Positions 60,572-64,000 of a stretch of DNA of 64,000 bases are shown in pieces (within the stretch, counting starts at the first letter, position 1; each line of letters begins with the position of its first letter). The notes under the pieces were generated by a model that was not told where the DNA came from, made no database searches, and saw nothing but the letters and a program-made list of their open reading frames with translations. Origin of the DNA: Lachnospiraceae bacterium. Its GTDB lineage: Bacteria > Bacillota > Clostridia > Lachnospirales > Lachnospiraceae. The DNA is taken from positions 62,001-126,000 of the forward strand of contig JAFZUW010000066.1 in NCBI GenBank assembly GCA_017618195.1, read 5' to 3'. The translations under genes and the position numbers were made by a program.

Positions 60572-61349
60572 GATAAAAAGTGCTTTTGAAAACGGCAAAG
60601 CGTTCATCCCCTTCGTGACGTGCGGAGATCCCGATGCGGAGACGACCGAAGCGATCATCCGCGAGATGGAGCGTAACGGCGCGGATCTTGTGGAGATCGG
60701 CATTCCGTTCTCCGATCCCACGGCGGAGGGGCCGGTCATTCAGGAGGCAAATATCCGCGCGCTGGCAGCAGGCATTACGACCGATAAGGTTTTCGACGTT
60801 GTTACTAACCTTCGAAGCGGAGCGGATGCGGTTAAGATTCCGCTTGTGTTTATGACGTACGCGAACGTCGTATTTTCCTACGGAGCGGAGCGGTTCTTCG
60901 CGCGCTGTAAGGAAGTCGGCATTGACGGCGTGATCCTTCCCGACGTGCCGTACGAAGAGAAGGAGGAATTTGCCGTTCCCGCCCGAAAGTCCGGCATCGA
61001 TTTCATCTCGCTGATCGCGCCTACCTCGCAGGACCGCATCGGAACGATCGCAGCCGACGCGGAAGGTTTTGTTTACATCGTATCGAGTCTCGGCGTTACC
61101 GGCGTCCGCGACAGCATCACGACCGACATCGGAGCGCTCAGCAGAAGCATCAAGGCTAACACATCGATCCCGTGCGCGGTCGGCTTCGGCATCTCGACGC
61201 CCGAGCAGGCGGCAGCCGCCGCAAAGCATGCGGACGGAGCCATCGTCGGTTCCGCGATCATGCGTCTGATCGCGGCAAATGGGAAGCAGAGTGCCCCTGT
61301 TGTCGGAGCATATGTAAAGAGCATGAAGGATGCGCTCAGAGGACTTTAA
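60564..61349 (+). CDS. trpA: Tryptophan synthase alpha subunit
   Basis: TrpA splits indole-3-glycerol phosphate and channels indole to TrpB. The 261-aa barrel keeps the catalytic Glu44 ([11 protein letters not shown]), but the second catalytic residue, Asp60 in Salmonella numbering, is Glu55 (PTAEGP). Phosphate-binding segments VTGVR and GFGIST are intact. The ATG at 60564 follows GGAGAGGAAA and overlaps the trpB end by eight bases. Confidence 0.95.
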   Translation: MSKIKSAFENGKAFIPFVTCGDPDAETTEAIIREMERNGADLVEIGIPFSDPTAEGPVIQEANIRALAAGITTDKVFDVVTNLRSGADAVKIPLVFMTYANVVFSYGAERFFARCKEVGIDGVILPDVPYEEKEEFAVPARKSGIDFISLIAPTSQDRIGTIAADAEGFVYIVSSLGVTGVRDSITTDIGALSRSIKANTSIPCAVGFGISTPEQAAAAAKHADGAIVGSAIMRLIAANGKQSAPVVGAYVKSMKDALRGL

Positions 61350-61358
61350 GAAATGATT

Positions 61359-61395
61359 CGCCCCGGCCCGTTTGGAGACAGACGGAACCGGGGCG
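61359..61395 (+). terminator. GC-rich hairpin after the trp operon
   Basis: CGCCCCGG (61359-61366) and CCGGGGCG (61388-61395) form a strong stem with an inner pairing region; the following TTGCTATTCTATTTT is only partly T-rich and also holds the next -35 box. Confidence 0.65.
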
Positions 61396-61396
61396 C

Positions 61397-61425
61397 TTGC
61401 TATTCTATTTTAAAAAAGGTATAAT
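61397..61425 (+). promoter_or_regulatory. Promoter of the CotH-type gene
   Basis: TTGCTA (61397-61402), 17 bases, TATAAT (61420-61425), with transcription expected to start near 61432. Confidence 0.75.
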
Positions 61426-61438
61426 AGTTAAGGCGTAT

Positions 61439-61556
61439 GTAATAAGTGAGGATGCTTATTACCTGCGGAAACGGGCAGTATCGAAGTTTCCGCAGCCTTA
61501 TAAAATGGGAAGGATGGCCGCTTTTCCGTGCATGATCCGCACAGGAAACAGCGGCC
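61439..61556 (+). promoter_or_regulatory. Structured 5' leader with three hairpins
   Basis: Hairpin 1 (61439-61462) has arms GTAATAAG/CTTATTAC. Hairpin 2 (61463-61495) abuts it with arms CTGCGGAAAC/GTTTCCGCAG. Hairpin 3 (61516-61556) has arms GGCCGCT/AGCGGCC, TTTCC/GGAAA and GTGC/GCAC with two single-base bulges. A short UAAGG/CCUUA helix could close the first two, though its 5' side lies at the expected start of the RNA. It matches no riboswitch class I know. Confidence 0.7.
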
Positions 61557-61567
61557 GGTATAATATT

Positions 61568-63940
61568 ATGAAACGTATTCTTGCAATCCTCCTTCTGCTT
61601 TGCCTCGGGTGCAGCCTGATCGCATGCGGGAAGGACACACACGCGGACATTCCGGATCCCGACGACTCTTCGCACGGAATCAATCCTACGGGCGGCGCGA
61701 CAGTCGATCCCTCGGGAACGGCCGCGGGCGATTATGACCTGTACATAAGCGAAGCGATGGCGGACAACCGGAAGCTGTATCTGAATACCGATGCGGACTG
61801 GATCGAGATCGGAAGCCATGAGGAGAACGTCGTATCCCTGAACGGCTATTATCTGACCGATGATATGGATGAACCGCATGCGTTTCCGCTTGCGGGCAAC
61901 GTGATTGACCAGAACGGATACGTCGTTGTGCTGCTGCCGAAGGAGGCGCCGTTCCACTTAAGCGGCGAAGGCGAGACCATCTATCTGGTAAGGAACAACG
62001 AGGTTGCCGACAGCCTTACCTATACCGACGAAATCGGCGACCGCTCGGTTTCGAAGGACGGCGTACTGCCTTATGCCACACCCGGATATGCCAATACGCA
62101 GGAAGGGTTAGAGGCTTATCAGGCACAGGTGAAGCTGCCGGAACTGATCTTCACGGAAGCCATGTCCGACAACTCGAAGTACAGCCCCGTCGGAGGCGCG
62201 TATTATGATTTCGTGGAATTAAAGAATAACAGCGATCATGCCGTAAATCTTGCGGACTACTATATTTCGGACAAGCGCAGCAATCTGACAAAGTACCGTC
62301 TTCCGGACCGCGAACTCGGCGCCGGAGAGTACCTTGTCATCTATTGCTCCGGTCTCGAAGCCGACGGACACGCGCCGTTTAAGATCTCCGGAGGCGGCGA
62401 GGCGGTTTACCTTACGGACGGCACGAACCTGATCGATATGATCGATGTTCCCGCCGACCTTGAGAAGGATAAGAGCTACGGCCGGAACGACAACCGGTGG
62501 GTTTATATGGAAGACCCCACGCCCGGCACCGCGAACAATAGCGGCTTTGAGGCCCGTGTTGCGGCACCTGTTTCGGATGTGAAAACCGGTGTTTATGAGT
62601 CGGCAGTGAACGTTACCTTAAGCGGGGAAGGAACCATCTATTATACGACCGACGGCAGCATGCCGACCCTTTCCTCGAAAACCTATACCGGAGCCATTAA
62701 CGTAACGGGTGTGACGACAATCCGTGCGATTGCCGTGAAGGACGGACGCCAGAGTTCACCGGCTTCGTTTACCTATGTGATCAACCAAAACCATACCCTT
62801 CCGATTCTTGTCGTGAACGGACCGCGGGACGGCATTCTCGGGGACAACGGCGTGGTCAAGCAGATTTCAAAACGCGAACTCGAAGCGCAGGCCATGATGA
62901 CGTTAATTGAAAACGGTGAAGAAAAATTCTCCGTTCCCTGCGGAATCAAACTGCACGGCAATGACAGCCGTAAGATGGCGAAGCAGAATTTTACGGTGCA
63001 TTTCCGCTCTTCGTATGGCGCCAGCAAGCTGAAGTACAAGCTGTTTGACGATACGGATATTGACTCCTTCAACTCCATCCTGTTAAAGGGCGGCAGCGAG
63101 CGCTACCGGGAAGGCATCATTGAAGACGAGTTCATGACGCATATGGTGCTCGGCAATACGAACCTGAGCGCACAGGCCAGCAAGCCGGTGGTATTATACC
63201 TGTGCGGCGAGTTCTGGGGAATCTACTTCATGCGTGAGCGTTTCAGCGCCGATTATGTTGCGGATCATTTTGATGTTTCAAAGGATACGGTCAATCTGAT
63301 CAACGGCTACGGCAGTTATGCAGAGGCCGAGAACGGTAGCCGGAAGGATTATGACGCGCTTGTGTCATTTGCCAAAACCAATGACCTGAACAAGGACGAG
63401 AACTATGATTATCTGGCAAGCCGGATTGATCTGAACAGCCTGTTCGACTGGTACATATGCCGCGGATACTACGGCGATTCTGATCTGGCCAATATCCGGT
63501 ACTTTGCCGCGCCGGACGGAGACAATAAGTGGCGCTGGATGTTCTTCGACCTTGACTGGGGATTCTGTGTGCAGTCCCATGCAATCTCGACGGCACTTAA
63601 GAACGACGGAAACCATGTACTTGCCTGGAAGATCACACACAGCAAGCGCGGGCAGGATGCATTCCTGAAGCGTGTTGATTATCTGTTGGATACGATCCTC
63701 AATGAGGAATATATTACAAAGGAAATCAATTCGTGGAAGGCAATTCTCGAACCGGAGATTGCCGGGGAGCGTTCCCGCTGGGGCGGATCGGTTAACGGCT
63801 GGAATTCCAGTCTGAATGTTTTATACAATTACGTTAAAGACAACAAGCGGGATATGGCAGTGCTTAAGGATCTTAAGAGCATGTTCGGGCTTACCGATGC
63901 GCAGATGAAGGAGTATTTCGGAAGTCACTGGGCACAGTGA
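61568..63940 (+). CDS. CotH-family surface lipoprotein with lamin-tail domains
   Basis: The 790-aa lipoprotein starts MKRILAILLLLCLGCSLIAC, with a lipobox at SLIAC. Two lamin-tail-like domains follow (about 55-175 and 190-315; LYISEAMADNRK and LIFTEAMSDNSK mark their starts), then a chitobiase-C-like beta domain (about 330-405; GTIYYTTDGSMPT) and a CotH-kinase domain (about 410-770) with CGIKLHGNDSRK, the GEFWGIYFMRERFSADYV block and metal-binding DLDWGF. CotH proteins are atypical kinases known from spore coats and, in Clostridia, cellulosome-like surfaces. The ATG at 61568 has no visible Shine-Dalgarno; an earlier start would break the signal peptide. Confidence 0.88.
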   Translation: MKRILAILLLLCLGCSLIACGKDTHADIPDPDDSSHGINPTGGATVDPSGTAAGDYDLYISEAMADNRKLYLNTDADWIEIGSHEENVVSLNGYYLTDDMDEPHAFPLAGNVIDQNGYVVVLLPKEAPFHLSGEGETIYLVRNNEVADSLTYTDEIGDRSVSKDGVLPYATPGYANTQEGLEAYQAQVKLPELIFTEAMSDNSKYSPVGGAYYDFVELKNNSDHAVNLADYYISDKRSNLTKYRLPDRELGAGEYLVIYCSGLEADGHAPFKISGGGEAVYLTDGTNLIDMIDVPADLEKDKSYGRNDNRWVYMEDPTPGTANNSGFEARVAAPVSDVKTGVYESAVNVTLSGEGTIYYTTDGSMPTLSSKTYTGAINVTGVTTIRAIAVKDGRQSSPASFTYVINQNHTLPILVVNGPRDGILGDNGVVKQISKRELEAQAMMTLIENGEEKFSVPCGIKLHGNDSRKMAKQNFTVHFRSSYGASKLKYKLFDDTDIDSFNSILLKGGSERYREGIIEDEFMTHMVLGNTNLSAQASKPVVLYLCGEFWGIYFMRERFSADYVADHFDVSKDTVNLINGYGSYAEAENGSRKDYDALVSFAKTNDLNKDENYDYLASRIDLNSLFDWYICRGYYGDSDLANIRYFAAPDGDNKWRWMFFDLDWGFCVQSHAISTALKNDGNHVLAWKITHSKRGQDAFLKRVDYLLDTILNEEYITKEINSWKAILEPEIAGERSRWGGSVNGWNSSLNVLYNYVKDNKRDMAVLKDLKSMFGLTDAQMKEYFGSHWAQ

Positions 63941-63944
63941 CCGG

Positions 63945-63963
63945 AAGCGGTATTCCGCTTTTC
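63945..63963 (+). terminator. Short terminator-like hairpin after the CotH gene
   Basis: AAGCGG and CCGCTT around TATT, followed by TTC. The T-run is short, so this is weak. Confidence 0.45.
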
Positions 63964-64000
63964 GAATAAATATGGAATCATTCGGGGAGAATGAAGGAAG

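Noticed and set aside
61429-61500. Purine-type riboswitch (three-way junction shape)
   Set aside because: The two hairpins could close with UAAGG/CCUUA, but the conserved junction and loop bases of purine riboswitches are missing, and the 5' strand of that helix lies at the expected RNA start.

Overview
The window reads as chromosome from a low-to-moderate GC Firmicute, most likely a member of the Lachnospiraceae (class Clostridia). This is inferred from gene content: strong AGGAGG-type ribosome sites, a perfect HrcA/CIRCE site, a T-box leader, an hprK-ROK-murB-whiA-HPr cluster, type III glutamine synthetase, DUF5688 and DUF2975 proteins, and an RibU-type ECF component. Almost all genes lie on the + strand and are tightly packed. 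No phage, transposase or CRISPR array was found.

Layout. 1-4219: ABC exporter (its start may lie off the window), mutY, and a convergent patatin-like lipase. 4472-15151: a glycogen and nitrogen block with a DUF624 membrane protein, glgB, an MscS channel, type III glutamine synthetase, an ABC-F protein, a GlgX-like protein that has lost its GH13 catalytic residues, and a TraX-like membrane protein. 15169-18747: CIRCE-controlled htpG and a YD-repeat-like surface protein. 18849-19477: a tRNA cluster (Pro-CGG, Thr-CGT, Pro-AGG) interrupted by an 81-bp tandem repeat made of hairpins. 19535-23895: a DUF5688 protein, tRNA-Arg(CCG), a Nudix hydrolase, and a minus-strand DUF2975/HTH/membrane-protein operon with a palindromic operator. 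23943-27317: a lipoprotein cyclophilin and a two-component system. 27388-34856: hisH-hisF, ung, an AraC regulator, a sirtuin, ftsH and a coupled lipoprotein. 34883-41081: uvrC, hprK, glucokinase, murB, whiA and a Crh-like HPr. 41288-51533: dnaE, pfkA, a C39-like protein, a RibU-like component, a YcxB-like protein, then tsaE-tsaB-rimI-rnz-tsaD. 51573-51940: two tRNA-Ser genes. 52013-56355: a phosphodiesterase and sbcDC. 56385-61349: a tryptophan T-box leader and trpDCFBA. 61397-63940: a CotH-type surface lipoprotein behind a heavily folded leader.

How the genes fit together. glgB, the dead GlgX-like protein, glucokinase, pfkA, HPr kinase and the HPr-like protein together suggest a carbon-storage and catabolite-control theme. 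The HPr-like protein keeps Ser46, the HPr kinase target, but has Glu in place of His15, so it should be a regulatory (Crh-type) protein and not a sugar-transport phosphocarrier. TsaB, TsaD and TsaE make the t6A tRNA modification, and Rnz matures tRNA 3' ends. The trp operon starts at trpD, so trpE and trpG must be elsewhere or absent.

The observations I rank highest are the catalytically dead GH13 protein, the Glu15 HPr, the hairpin tandem repeat with a compensatory base change, the A34 proline tRNA, the CIRCE site that also looks like a terminator, and the multi-hairpin leader before the CotH gene. All calls come from reading the sequence alone; no database search was run.
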